64,000 nt of DNA. Origin: Sporosarcina sp. FSL W7-1349. GTDB lineage: Bacteria; Bacillota; Bacilli; Bacillales_A; Planococcaceae. The position numbers and the translations under genes were made by a program. Of this stretch, positions 9,577 to 17,431 are shown in pieces; within the stretch, counting starts at the first letter, position 1, and each line of letters opens with the position of its first letter. Below the pieces are notes generated by a model. That model was not told the DNA's origin. It ran no database searches and was given only the letters and a program-made list of their open reading frames with translations. The DNA lies in the NCBI RefSeq assembly GCF_038003045.1, contig NZ_JBBOOK010000003.1:310001-374000 (forward strand), written 5' to 3'.

Positions 9577-9601
9577 GCGGCTTTTTCGTTAGATGAACTT
9601 A

Positions 9602-9860
9602 CTATGACGCCTTAGTATATGTTACACTAGGGAAGTTGAATATATCTATCATTGATTGGATCCCCTCCTCACTGGATATGCTAAAAGGAAATTAGGCATA
9701 CCGGATGAAATGTTGGGGGATTGTATGTATACATTCTAACACCAGGGCGTGTTTGAAAGTCCGTCCCATCCGCTCGTTGTAAAAGACTTTTTCATCCCTG
9801 ACGCGGGGCTGAAAAAGTTTTTTATTTTTTTCATTATTTACACACATCAGGAGGCTCATC
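9602..9860 (+). promoter_or_regulatory. Structured leader of nhaC with internal terminator (candidate attenuator)
   Basis: This non-coding stretch folds well. ATCCCC near 9661 can pair with GGGGAT near 9715; inside lies CTGG-A-TATGC-TAA closing on TTA-G-GCATA-CCGG around an AAGGAAA loop (9674-9707). A terminator hairpin at 9786-9831 then stands only 30 bases before the nhaC start, leaving almost no room for a promoter between them. That is the layout of a riboswitch or attenuator. I cannot match it to a known class (no T-box, S-box or lysine motif). It could instead be the late terminator of the nuclease gene. Confidence 0.4.
9786..9831 (+). terminator. Terminator hairpin upstream of nhaC
   Basis: ACTTTTTCA (9786-9794) pairs perfectly with TGAAAAAGT (9810-9818), with CCC/GGG inside, followed by a run of about a dozen T residues broken by one A. 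Confidence 0.75.
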
Positions 9861-11240
9861 ATGTTTCAAATAAAATCAGTCTTGCGCCCAGCCTTTTGGG
9901 AAGCGCTGCTGCTCACCGGCCTAGTCATTGCTATGATCAGTGTCAGTATCATCGTATTTGACGCCGTACCGCATATCCCCATTTTTTTCGCCATTCTTTT
10001 ATTAATCGCGTATGGCCTTCTTAAAAAACTGCCTTTTGCACAGTTGGAGAAAGGACTGGTGGATGGAGCGAGTGCCGGGATGGGGGCAGTCTTCCTGTTT
10101 TTCTTCATAGGCATTCTGATCAGCAGTTGGATGATGAGTGGCACGATTCCGACGTTGATCTACCTAGGCTTTCAATTGATCACTCCCGCTTTTTTCTTTG
10201 CGATCGTCTTCGTTGTGACATCGATTGTCGGTGTATCCATCGGCAGTTCCCTTACGACAGTCGCTACTGTGGGGGTCGCTTTCATCAGCATGGCGGATGT
10301 CATGGACCTCTCTTTGCCGATGGTGGCGGGCGCTATCGTGTCCGGTGCATTTTTTGGTGATAAAATGTCGCCTCTCTCGGATACGACGAATCTAGCCTCT
10401 TCGATAGTGGGGGTTGATCTGTTTGAACATATCCGGAATATGGGATGGACGACGATTCCTGTGTTTTTCATTTCATTGATTTTCTTCGGTATACTGTCCC
10501 CTCGGATGGAAGGGGTGGACTTTGGGAAAATTGATGCTTTCCAGGCGGGCTTATTGGATACGGGGCTCATTCATTGGTACGCCTTCATCCCGCTTATCGT
10601 CCTTTTTGTGATGACGATCGGCAAAATACCGGCCTTGTTGACGTTGGCGTCCAGCTCCCTTTCGGCCATCCTTTTGTCGTTCATCCACCGATCTAATGGC
10701 ATGGCGGACTTGTTCGGTATTTTATTCGGAGGGTATGTTTCCAAGACGGGAATCCAAGATATCGATGCCTTGCTTACCCGGGGCGGGATGGAAAGCATGA
10801 TGTTCACCGTTGCGCTTGTGCTGCTTGCGTTGAGCATGGGTGGGCTATTGTTTACGCTTGGCATCGTCCAATGCTTACTTGATAAACTGGCCGGCGTTTT
10901 GAAACGGGCGGGTTCGGTCATTACCTCTTCAGCACTGACCGCGATCGGCATCAATGTGCTGATCGGGGAGCAATATCTGTCCATTTTATTGACGGGCCAA
11001 GCTTTCCGCCCTCAGTATGAGAAAATCGGATTGAAAAGCAAGAATTTAAGCCGAGTGATGGAGGATGCTGGCACGGTCGTCAACCCATTGGTCCCCTGGA
11101 GTGTTTGCGGGATCTTCATCACGAAAGTGCTCGGGGTGGCAACCGTTGCCTATTTCCCGTTCGCCGTCTTCTGCTTGCTGTCTCCCGTCCTGACGATCCT
11201 GTTCGGATTGATGGGCAAGACATTGACGTACGATAAATGA
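9861..11240 (+). CDS. nhaC: NhaC family Na+/H+ antiporter or amino-acid-linked exchanger
   Basis: A 459-residue, roughly 11-helix membrane transporter of the NhaC family, which exchanges Na+ (or in some members a cationic amino acid or malate) against protons. Typical stretches are FFFIGILISSWMMSGTIPT, VSIGSSLTTVATVG and the charged GAFFGDKMSPLSDTTNLAS, with its conserved Asp residues. The AGGAGG at 9849-9854 fixes the ATG. NhaC homologues are often controlled by riboswitches or T-boxes, and here a structured leader with a terminator lies in front. The substrate is not decidable from sequence. Confidence 0.88.
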   Translation: MFQIKSVLRPAFWEALLLTGLVIAMISVSIIVFDAVPHIPIFFAILLLIAYGLLKKLPFAQLEKGLVDGASAGMGAVFLFFFIGILISSWMMSGTIPTLIYLGFQLITPAFFFAIVFVVTSIVGVSIGSSLTTVATVGVAFISMADVMDLSLPMVAGAIVSGAFFGDKMSPLSDTTNLASSIVGVDLFEHIRNMGWTTIPVFFISLIFFGILSPRMEGVDFGKIDAFQAGLLDTGLIHWYAFIPLIVLFVMTIGKIPALLTLASSSLSAILLSFIHRSNGMADLFGILFGGYVSKTGIQDIDALLTRGGMESMMFTVALVLLALSMGGLLFTLGIVQCLLDKLAGVLKRAGSVITSSALTAIGINVLIGEQYLSILLTGQAFRPQYEKIGLKSKNLSRVMEDAGTVVNPLVPWSVCGIFITKVLGVATVAYFPFAVFCLLSPVLTILFGLMGKTLTYDK

Positions 11241-11278
11241 AAGAAGCTTCCCTCGCGCCGGGGAAGCTTCTTTCATTT
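11235..11278. terminator. Shared bidirectional terminator containing both stop codons
   Basis: An 18 bp perfect inverted repeat (5' arm from 11235, 3' arm 11261-11278; core GAAAGAAGCTTCCC) with an 8-base loop. The nhaC stop (11238-11240) lies in the left arm and the convergent methyltransferase stop (11273-11275) in the right arm. Confidence 0.85.
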
Positions 11279-11821
11279 GGCCGGATGTTTTTTTAATGAA
11301 AAACGTTCTTCATAATCGGTTGTTTCTCGCAATGCTTTTTCTTCTGTGGGAATCCGGACAGATAACATCCAAATATTGAGCAGGGAATAGACGAACGCTG
11401 TGAAGTAGGCACTGAATAATAAGGGAAGGACTAGAATTTCAATGGATACGACGACATAATTTGGGTGGCGAAGCCATTTGTACGGACCTTTCCGCACAAC
11501 ATCCGCACCGGGCATAACGAGTATTTTCGTATTCCAGAACTTGCCGAGAGAAGACAGGCACCAAACCCGCATCACTTGGGCCAGCAAAAAGATCGGCAGC
11601 AGGAAATGCCAGAGAGGGGAGAGCGGGCGATCGAGCATGGCTACTTCCATGATGAGTGAAACAAAAAAAGCGATGTGCATCATGACCATGAGCGGATAAT
11701 GCTCAGCGCCTGCCTCAAAAGCCCCTTGGCGCCGCATCCATTTTTCATTACGTTTGGCAATAGCCAACTCGATAATCCGCTGGATAATGACAATTGAAAC
11801 GACGACAGTAAAAAATAGCAT
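11273..11821 (-). CDS. bpsB: Alkylpyrone O-methyltransferase, ICMT-like membrane protein
   Basis: A 182-residue membrane protein of the isoprenylcysteine carboxyl methyltransferase family, with about five hydrophobic segments and the C-terminal GPYKWLRHPNYVVV motif that binds S-adenosylmethionine. It directly follows a type III polyketide synthase gene, as ypbQ/bpsB follows bpsA in Bacillus subtilis, where BpsB methylates alkylpyrones made by BpsA. I prefer the ATG at 11821, with GAGGTG 8 bases upstream, over the GTG at 11830, which sits too close to the ribosome binding site. Transcription ends in the shared palindrome. Confidence 0.85.
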   Translation of the reverse strand: MLFFTVVVSIVIIQRIIELAIAKRNEKWMRRQGAFEAGAEHYPLMVMMHIAFFVSLIMEVAMLDRPLSPLWHFLLPIFLLAQVMRVWCLSSLGKFWNTKILVMPGADVVRKGPYKWLRHPNYVVVSIEILVLPLLFSAYFTAFVYSLLNIWMLSVRIPTEEKALRETTDYEERFSLKKHPAK

Positions 11822-11831
11822 CCCCTTCACC

Positions 11832-12911
11832 TCATTCCCATTTCGCTAATATTAATTCCCCGCAGAAACCAGGTCCCAGCGCTGCGAGCAACCCATATTC
11901 GCCCACGGCAGGCCCTTGCTGCATGAACCGCTCCAATACATAGAGGATGGTCGGGGAGGACATATTGCCGTTCTCCCGCAATATCTCCCTCGATACATTT
12001 GTCATGGACGGATCAAACCCTAAAGCCTCTTCATACGCCTGCAATACCTTTTTACCTCCGGGATGAGCGACGAAATGGGTAATCTCTTCTTTCGTCAATC
12101 CTTCTTTTTCGAGAAACTCATGGACGAACGGACCGAGCCATTTCGTAATGATGCTCGGGATGCTTTTCGAGAAAATGACATGAAGTCCGTTGTTTTTTAC
12201 ATCCCATCCCATGACCTCCTCGGAATCTGGCATAAGCTTGGAAGTGGTCGTCAGTATGGCCGGCATTGCTTTCAAGGCGCGTACCGGGGAGCGGTCGCCG
12301 GACACAAGTGCACAGGCGACTCCGTCGGAAAATAAGGAAACGCCAACCAGATTACTTTTGGAGTAATCTTCTTTCTGGAACGTCAAACTGCATAATTCAA
12401 TGGATAGGACGAGTACGTTGGCTTCCGGGAAGGCGAGACAATATTCATACGCCCGGCTTAAGCCGGCAGCACCTCCCGCACAACCGAGTCCCCAGATCGG
12501 ACTGCGTTTCGTATCATCCCGGAAAGGGAGTTGATTCATAATACGTGCATCGATGCTCGGCGTGGCAATCCCGCTGCTAGAAATGAAAAAGATGGCATCC
12601 ACTGCATCGGGGGAAAGCGGTTCTTCGAGCCAGCCTTCCCCCTGTAAGCAATCCTTCACGGCTTGAACTCCATATTCCAAGGCATGCTCGATATATAAAT
12701 CATTCCGTTCTTTGAAATCATGTGTTTCCCCATACCAATCCAATGGCATACAGACATGCCGCTTCTCGATATCCCCATTTTGGAAGACGGTCAACAGACG
12801 ATTGATATCTTTGAATCGTTTGCTGAACAAAGAGCGTGTTAATTCGACCGCTTCGTCTTGTGTCACCTCATATCGGGGTTGTATCGTACTGATTGAAAGT
12901 ATCTTAGGCAT
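11832..12911 (-). CDS. bpsA: Type III polyketide synthase (chalcone synthase-like, BpsA/BcsA)
   Basis: A 359-residue homodimeric ketosynthase that condenses long-chain acyl-CoA with malonyl-CoA to alkylpyrones or alkylresorcinols. The catalytic triad is visible: Cys144 in GLGCAGGAAG, His283 in VAHPGGKK and Asn316 in ENGNMSSPT. The start MPKILSIST (ATG at 12911) matches the family N-terminus better than the upstream in-frame ATG at 12938; GGTGGGG lies just ahead. The next gene starts 10 bases beyond the stop, so the two form an operon. Products of the homologous Bacillus pair accumulate in membranes. Confidence 0.92.
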   Translation of the reverse strand: MPKILSISTIQPRYEVTQDEAVELTRSLFSKRFKDINRLLTVFQNGDIEKRHVCMPLDWYGETHDFKERNDLYIEHALEYGVQAVKDCLQGEGWLEEPLSPDAVDAIFFISSSGIATPSIDARIMNQLPFRDDTKRSPIWGLGCAGGAAGLSRAYEYCLAFPEANVLVLSIELCSLTFQKEDYSKSNLVGVSLFSDGVACALVSGDRSPVRALKAMPAILTTTSKLMPDSEEVMGWDVKNNGLHVIFSKSIPSIITKWLGPFVHEFLEKEGLTKEEITHFVAHPGGKKVLQAYEEALGFDPSMTNVSREILRENGNMSSPTILYVLERFMQQGPAVGEYGLLAALGPGFCGELILAKWE

Positions 12912-13161
12912 CAGACCCCACCAACCTCCCACTAACATAATAGTATTGCTATTTCCTAGGACCGTATCGCGTAAACATAGGGCAAATCTGCTGTGCTTGC
13001 GATTGATTTGAAAAGTATCTCACTTTCATAATTATGAAGATGAAGGTAAGATTGGATATACAACTAAGATAATTCGAGTTTCCTGTAAAAAAGCTTACAC
13101 TGCGTCCCTTTTGCGCCTCTGCCTTTGCACGGAAAGGGGACGACGGAAGGGGATTCTGATA

Positions 13162-14163
13162 GTGGTCAAATTAAGTATCTTGGATCAGTCGCCGATTTCC
13201 GAAGGGAGCGACGCCCGGACCGCTCTGCAACAGACGGCGGAACTTGTGCAGCGGGCCGAACAATGGGGGTATGAACGTTTCTGGGTTTCCGAACATCATG
13301 ACACGGCGACACTTGCCGGTTCTTCTCCGGAAATCCTTATATCCCATCTGGCTTCCGTGACGTCAACCATCTGCCTCGGCTCGGGCGGTGTCATGCTGCC
13401 CCATTACTCGGCCTATAAGGTAGCGGAAAATTTTCGCCTGTTGGAAGCGCTGTTTCCCGGCAGGATCGATGCCGGCGTCGGCCGTGCCCCAGGTGGCATG
13501 CCGCGTGCCACGTATGCGTTGAATAATGGGGAATACCGAAACGTCCATCAATTTCCCGACCAAGTGGATGATCTGCTCATGTATTTGCATGATACGATGC
13601 CGGAGGATCATCCGTATTTCGGCTTGAAGGCGACCCCGGTGACGGAATCGGCACCGCCTGTCTGGATGCTCGGGTCCAGTCCTGATTCGGGCCTGCTTGC
13701 GGCTGAAAAAGGCTTGCCGTACATGTTTGCCCAGTTCATCAATGGGGAAGGGGGACCTGTATACGCTGCCAAGTATCGGCAACAGTTTGTCCCGTCTGCG
13801 TATTTACAAAAGCCGAAACAGGCGGTTGCCATCTTCTTCGCTTGCGCCGAAACGGAGGAAGAGGCGGAACGACTCATCTCTTCCTTGGATTTATCGTTGA
13901 TCATGTCGGAGCAGGGGATGCGTTCGGCAGGTACTCCTTCTCCGGAAAAAGCACTGTCTTATGAATACAGTCATTATGAGCGGTTGCGTGTACTCGAAAA
14001 TCGCAAGCGGATGATCGTCGGCACTCCGAAGACGGTCCGTTCCCAAATAGAGCAGCTTGCGGAAGAATATGTGGCCGACGAAGTGATGCTTGTCATGAAA
14101 GCGTACGATTTTGCTGCCAAATTGAAGTCCTATGAATTGATTGCAAACGAAATGCTAAATTGA
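13162..14163 (+). CDS. Luciferase-like FMN-dependent monooxygenase (LLM class)
   Basis: A 333-residue TIM-barrel flavoprotein of the bacterial luciferase family, starting MVKLSILDQSPISEGS. Family landmarks are FWVSEHHD, LGSGGVMLPHYSAYKVAENF, GRIDAGVGRAPGG and PPVWMLGSSPDSGLLAAE. The GTG at 13162 is chosen because GGAAGGGG at 13145-13152 lies nine bases upstream. It resembles Bacillus YceB-type proteins of unknown substrate. A cupin gene follows after 22 bases, probably as one transcript that ends at 14554. Confidence 0.9.
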   Translation: MVKLSILDQSPISEGSDARTALQQTAELVQRAEQWGYERFWVSEHHDTATLAGSSPEILISHLASVTSTICLGSGGVMLPHYSAYKVAENFRLLEALFPGRIDAGVGRAPGGMPRATYALNNGEYRNVHQFPDQVDDLLMYLHDTMPEDHPYFGLKATPVTESAPPVWMLGSSPDSGLLAAEKGLPYMFAQFINGEGGPVYAAKYRQQFVPSAYLQKPKQAVAIFFACAETEEEAERLISSLDLSLIMSEQGMRSAGTPSPEKALSYEYSHYERLRVLENRKRMIVGTPKTVRSQIEQLAEEYVADEVMLVMKAYDFAAKLKSYELIANEMLN

Positions 14164-14185
14164 AAAAGAGAGGGGACCAAGCACT

Positions 14186-14485
14186 ATGGAAGTGATTCCT
14201 ACGCCATTGAAATTAATTGAAAAAGCAAAGCATTTGGAAAAGGTTGTATCCTTGCCACAGGCAGCCATCATGAACATCCAACTGAAAGCGGGCGAAGAAG
14301 TTGCGGAACATCATTCCGAACGGGACGTGATCATTGTCGCTCGGAAAGGGATCGTCCGATTCGAGGTGGAGGGGAATGAAGTCTTCGTCTCCCCGGAAAA
14401 CCTCCTTCATATGGCGCCATTTGAAAAGCATAGCCTACGGGCGATTGAAGATGCCGACATCCTGGTCATCCAAGTGGAACCATGA
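14186..14485 (+). CDS. Small cupin-domain protein
   Basis: A 99-residue single-domain cupin. The metal-site motif is partly present: GEEVAEHHSERDVIIVARKG in the first cupin motif (two His and a Glu) and LHMAPFEKHSLRA in the second (one His). It probably binds a divalent metal and a small ligand. It lies 22 bases behind the luciferase-like monooxygenase and shares its terminator, which suggests a link, but the function is unknown. Confidence 0.82.
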   Translation: MEVIPTPLKLIEKAKHLEKVVSLPQAAIMNIQLKAGEEVAEHHSERDVIIVARKGIVRFEVEGNEVFVSPENLLHMAPFEKHSLRAIEDADILVIQVEP

Positions 14486-14514
14486 TTGGTTAAGTATATG
14501 ATTTTCTGTTTTGA

Positions 14515-14554
14515 CATATGAAAAGCCTGCCAATCGTGGCAGGCTTTTCATATG
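14515..14554. terminator. Bidirectional terminator between cupin and YqxD genes
   Basis: A perfect 18 bp inverted repeat (14515-14532 with 14537-14554, core GAAAAGCCTGCCA) around the tetraloop ATCG. It can serve both convergent transcripts. Confidence 0.88.
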
Positions 14555-14582
14555 TCGTGCGCTCTGAATTCAGGCGAGCGCC

Positions 14583-15041
14583 TCATGTATTCGATTCGAT
14601 TTTGGCAATACGCTGGCATAGTGCCCGCATGCTCGCTTCGAACTTCACATTGCTTTCTTTGGAGCGTTTTTTCGGACCGCGCAGCCTTCCTCCGGCCATC
14701 CGGATCTTTTGTGCGGTGTGGCGTGCGTAGAGCAGTTGATCCATATTATCTTCCGTATAGAGCCGGCCGTTCTGATCAATCGGATGCCCTTGTTTGGCAA
14801 GGACCATGGCCGCTAATCCATAGTCCTGTGTTACGACGATATCGTTTTTCTGTACACGGTTGACAAGTACGAAGTCGACTGCATCCGCTCCCTTCGAAAC
14901 GATAATGGTTTCCGCGCCATCCCGGTGCATTTCATGCGTCGTATCGCAAATAAGCATGCAGCGGAATCCGAACTGCTTGGCGATGCGAATGGTTTCATCC
15001 ACTACCGGACAGGCATCCGCATCGATAAGAATTGTCGCCAT
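14583..15041 (-). CDS. yqxD: UPF0178 (DUF188) protein, YqxD/YaiI family
   Basis: A 152-residue conserved protein starting MATILIDADACPVVDE. The family has a PIN-like fold with conserved acidic residues (DADACP, SKGADAVDF, VVTQDYGLA), which would suit a nuclease active site, but no activity is established to my knowledge. GGGAGG stands in front of the ATG. It is transcribed alone and ends at the shared terminator at 14515-14554. Confidence 0.9.
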   Translation of the reverse strand: MATILIDADACPVVDETIRIAKQFGFRCMLICDTTHEMHRDGAETIIVSKGADAVDFVLVNRVQKNDIVVTQDYGLAAMVLAKQGHPIDQNGRLYTEDNMDQLLYARHTAQKIRMAGGRLRGPKKRSKESNVKFEASMRALCQRIAKIESNT

Positions 15042-15170
15042 CCAGCAACCTCCCTCTCTATTGTCTTATGATTAGTATAGCAAACATAGAACGGGGAAAA
15101 TCATCGGTTTGAAACTAGATGGGCCAGGGTAAAGTAGAAAAAATTGTACAAACAGGAAGGAGAATGGGCC

Positions 15171-15407
15171 ATGTTCGAAAAACCGGAAGACGTGCGAATG
15201 TCGCGGGAAGAAATGGAAGAGTATGGGCGCGCGATTGATGCGCGAAATGCTGCGCTCGAGAGGACGGAAGTGGAGCCGGATACGATAGAGCTTGCCGCCG
15301 ACCAAGTGCCACCTCCTCTATCCGAAGAGGAAATCAAGCGCCGGGTCGGGGAACAGAATTACGTCAATATGAAAGACGCGAAAATCATGAACTCCATCAA
15401 TAGCTGA
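15171..15407 (+). CDS. Small acidic hypothetical protein (78 aa)
   Basis: A soluble, acidic and helical-looking protein starting MFEKPEDVRMSREEMEEYG, without membrane segment or cysteine. GGAAGGAG at 15155-15162 lies 8 bases before the ATG at 15171, and a strong terminator begins at the stop codon, so the gene is probably real. I do not recognise the family. Confidence 0.65.
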   Translation: MFEKPEDVRMSREEMEEYGRAIDARNAALERTEVEPDTIELAADQVPPPLSEEEIKRRVGEQNYVNMKDAKIMNSINS

Positions 15408-15433
15408 AAGAGGATGCGCGCGCATCCTCTTTT
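15407..15433. terminator. Terminator between the 78-aa gene and the DUF4097 gene
   Basis: A 12 bp perfect inverted repeat (AAAGAGGATGCG and its complement) with T residues on the plus side. It overlaps the stop codon of the convergent DUF4097 gene. Confidence 0.85.
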
Positions 15434-16343
15434 AGCGTTTCCCCACTTCAATTTTTCCATTCTTAGTGGAAAGCTGAATCAAATTCTCCCCGGCACCGTA
15501 ACTTCCCGCTCCGTTCTTTTCTCCGAAAACGGTAATGGACCCATTACTGGCATGTGTTTGGATGATTGCGTTTGTAGGCTCCCGATCCGTTTGGATGGAT
15601 ATGGAACCGTTATTCGTTTTCAAGTCCATCGGATGATTTAGCTCGTGGGCGAGAAGTGAAATTCGACCGTTTTTGGCAACGCCTATAATTTGACCTTGGA
15701 CATGTTGCAAATCGATTTTGCCATTATCCGCTTCCAGCGTCATTGTTTCAGCCGTACTATTTTTCATCGTAATTCGCCCATTGTTCGATTTGGCTTGGAT
15801 GGTGGAACTGGTCAGTTGATCGGCGCGAATTTTTCCATTTCTTGTATCTGCCCTCAGCTTTTCCGTATCAATATTTGTCAAATCGACAGAACCATTTCTT
15901 GTTGTAGCTACAATTTCATGAGCCTGGATCGTGTCCATCTTCATTTTTCCATTGCGGCTTTCCATTTGAATTGCGTCGTATCGGTTTGCGGGCACATATA
16001 CTTTGACAGCCGGTGTTTTGAAGCTAAAGTTAAAATTAATAAGCTTTTTATTCTTATCCTCTAGATGGACGACTAGGCGATCCTCTTTCGCATCCGCTGA
16101 CAGTTTATATTTTCCTTGTTGTCCGGAAACCTCAATGCGAGCAGTCGGTTCGTTTGTCGGCAAAAGTTCTGCACTTCCATTGTCCACGGTAATTTGGATG
16201 TCCTGAAATCCATTATTTTCTACATTCACGACTTCGGTCATCCATTCCGTATTTTCCATTTTCCCGAATGTCCACGCGCTCCCGACCAGTCCAACGATAA
16301 GAAGTACCAAGGCGACGAGGGAGAGCTCTTTTCTATTCAGCAT
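15432..16343 (-). CDS. DUF4097 beta-solenoid membrane-anchored protein
   Basis: A 303-residue protein with one N-terminal membrane helix (LVALVLLIVGLVGSAW) and a large outer domain. The domain shows about nine recurring NG(K/S/R)(I/V/M) turns spaced roughly 18-22 residues apart (SRNGKM, TRNGSV, TRNGKI, SNNGRI, ADNGKI, AKNGRI, TNNGSI, ASNGSI, TKNGKI), as in the right-handed beta-helix of DUF4097 (YvlB-like) proteins. It overlaps the upstream HAAS gene by 11 bases, with ATG at 16343. It forms a unit with HAAS and PadR genes that probably senses or modifies the envelope. Its exact role is unknown. Confidence 0.85.
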   Translation of the reverse strand: MLNRKELSLVALVLLIVGLVGSAWTFGKMENTEWMTEVVNVENNGFQDIQITVDNGSAELLPTNEPTARIEVSGQQGKYKLSADAKEDRLVVHLEDKNKKLINFNFSFKTPAVKVYVPANRYDAIQMESRNGKMKMDTIQAHEIVATTRNGSVDLTNIDTEKLRADTRNGKIRADQLTSSTIQAKSNNGRITMKNSTAETMTLEADNGKIDLQHVQGQIIGVAKNGRISLLAHELNHPMDLKTNNGSISIQTDREPTNAIIQTHASNGSITVFGEKNGAGSYGAGENLIQLSTKNGKIEVGKR

Positions 16344-16896
16344 GACGCAAACCACCTTTTACAAGCCTCATATTAAATTTCAAATAGCGGAGAAAGCCAC
16401 TTTGCAAAAATTTTGTTACGGAATACATGCCCATCGCCCCGAACAGACCTAACCCACAAAATGCGGAGGAGGCAAACACGTCAAACCATTCAAATGTATC
16501 CGGATAAAGGAAATAATTTACAAGCACGAGAAGCGGCGCGGCGATAAAACCGGCACTGGCCGCCCATCCGCCAATCAATACCCCGACCAATCCGACAAAA
16601 GGTCCCAATACGAAGATCAGATTAAAAAATCCTAACCCCAAGACCGCCCACATAGCCCGGAATACATTGCCGGACGAAATCGTTGTTTCCGCTTTTTCCA
16701 GATGATGCGCGGCCAATAAATCCCTCGCCAATGCTTTCGGGGAACCGAGCGCGGCTGTAATTTCCTCTTCGGTTTTTCCGTCCAACATTCCATCCGTAAA
16801 ATACTCCTCCAAATCCTGTAAGATTTCAGCTTGGTCATGTTCGGGAATTTTGTGAATCAAGCGCTTCAGCTCTTGTAAAAATTCATTCTTTTTCAT
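16333..16896 (-). CDS. HAAS/DUF1700 membrane protein linked to PadR
   Basis: A 187-residue protein. The first 75 residues form the small helical HAAS (DUF1700) domain (FLQELKRLIHKIPEHDQAEI, then EEITAALGSPKALARDLLA), followed by about four membrane helices. HAAS proteins are typically encoded next to a PadR-family regulator and are thought to form a signalling pair with it. Here the PadR gene lies 68 bases upstream and DUF4097 overlaps downstream. GGGGTGG precedes the ATG. Confidence 0.85.
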   Translation of the reverse strand: MKKNEFLQELKRLIHKIPEHDQAEILQDLEEYFTDGMLDGKTEEEITAALGSPKALARDLLAAHHLEKAETTISSGNVFRAMWAVLGLGFFNLIFVLGPFVGLVGVLIGGWAASAGFIAAPLLVLVNYFLYPDTFEWFDVFASSAFCGLGLFGAMGMYSVTKFLQSGFLRYLKFNMRLVKGGLRHAE

Positions 16897-16964
16897 CTTT
16901 CCACCCCTGTGTCTCCCATTTTTAATGTGTTGGAAATTAAAACTCCAGGTCTATAGATCAGTTT

Positions 16965-17303
16965 CTAATCTGAGGAATCTATGTCATTTCGGACACTCTC
17001 CTCGATCAAATTATTAACGCCTTCCGTGAAACTACGCCATTCTTCCAGTTGTTCCTGCAAATAAGCCCGGCCTGTGTCGGTCAACTTATAATATTTACGA
17101 GGCGGGCCTTCGGTCGATTCTTGCAAATACGTTGTAAAATACCCATCTTTAGTTAACCGGCGCAGCAACGGATAGACGGAGCCTTCCGAAATGGAAATCT
17201 GATCTGAGATTTTCTGGACGAGCTCATATCCGTACCGGTCTTGTTTGTCTAGAAGGACGAGCACGCATAGATTCAGTACTCCTTTTTTAAATTGCACATT
17301 CAC
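16965..17303 (-). CDS. PadR-family transcriptional regulator
   Basis: A 112-residue winged-helix repressor. The core reads [15 protein letters not shown], then [18 protein letters not shown], then [17 protein letters not shown], the classic PadR pattern. GTG at 17303 is preferred because AAAGGAG lies about ten bases upstream; a longer frame to ATG 17351 would run through that site and the promoter leader. It heads the HAAS-DUF4097 unit and probably represses its own promoter, where a direct repeat lies over the -35. Confidence 0.88.
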   Translation of the reverse strand: MNVQFKKGVLNLCVLVLLDKQDRYGYELVQKISDQISISEGSVYPLLRRLTKDGYFTTYLQESTEGPPRKYYKLTDTGRAYLQEQLEEWRSFTEGVNNLIEESVRNDIDSSD

Positions 17304-17371
17304 CTGCTGTACGCTCCTTTCACTACTAATCAATAGACAGTAGCGTTTCATGCTAGGTAGTTATTGACAAT

Positions 17372-17400
17372 AATATATCACACGGTACTATTCTATGCAA
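17372..17400 (-). promoter_or_regulatory. Sigma-A promoter of the padR operon with overlapping direct repeat
   Basis: On the minus strand TTGCAT (17395-17400) and TATATT (17372-17377) are 17 bases apart. AGTACC occurs twice, once just upstream of and once just downstream of the -35 (complements near 17384 and 17401), and a related TACCTAGCAT lies downstream of the -10. This is a plausible autoregulatory operator. On the plus strand TTGACA (17364-17369) and TACTAT (16 bases on) form a face-to-face promoter-like pair. Confidence 0.6.
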
Positions 17401-17431
17401 GGTACTGTTTAAAGTGAAATAAAAAAGCATC

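Noticed and set aside
9749..9961. 70-codon frame across the nhaC leader
   Set aside because: It runs through the terminator hairpin and into nhaC in another frame, without a ribosome binding site.
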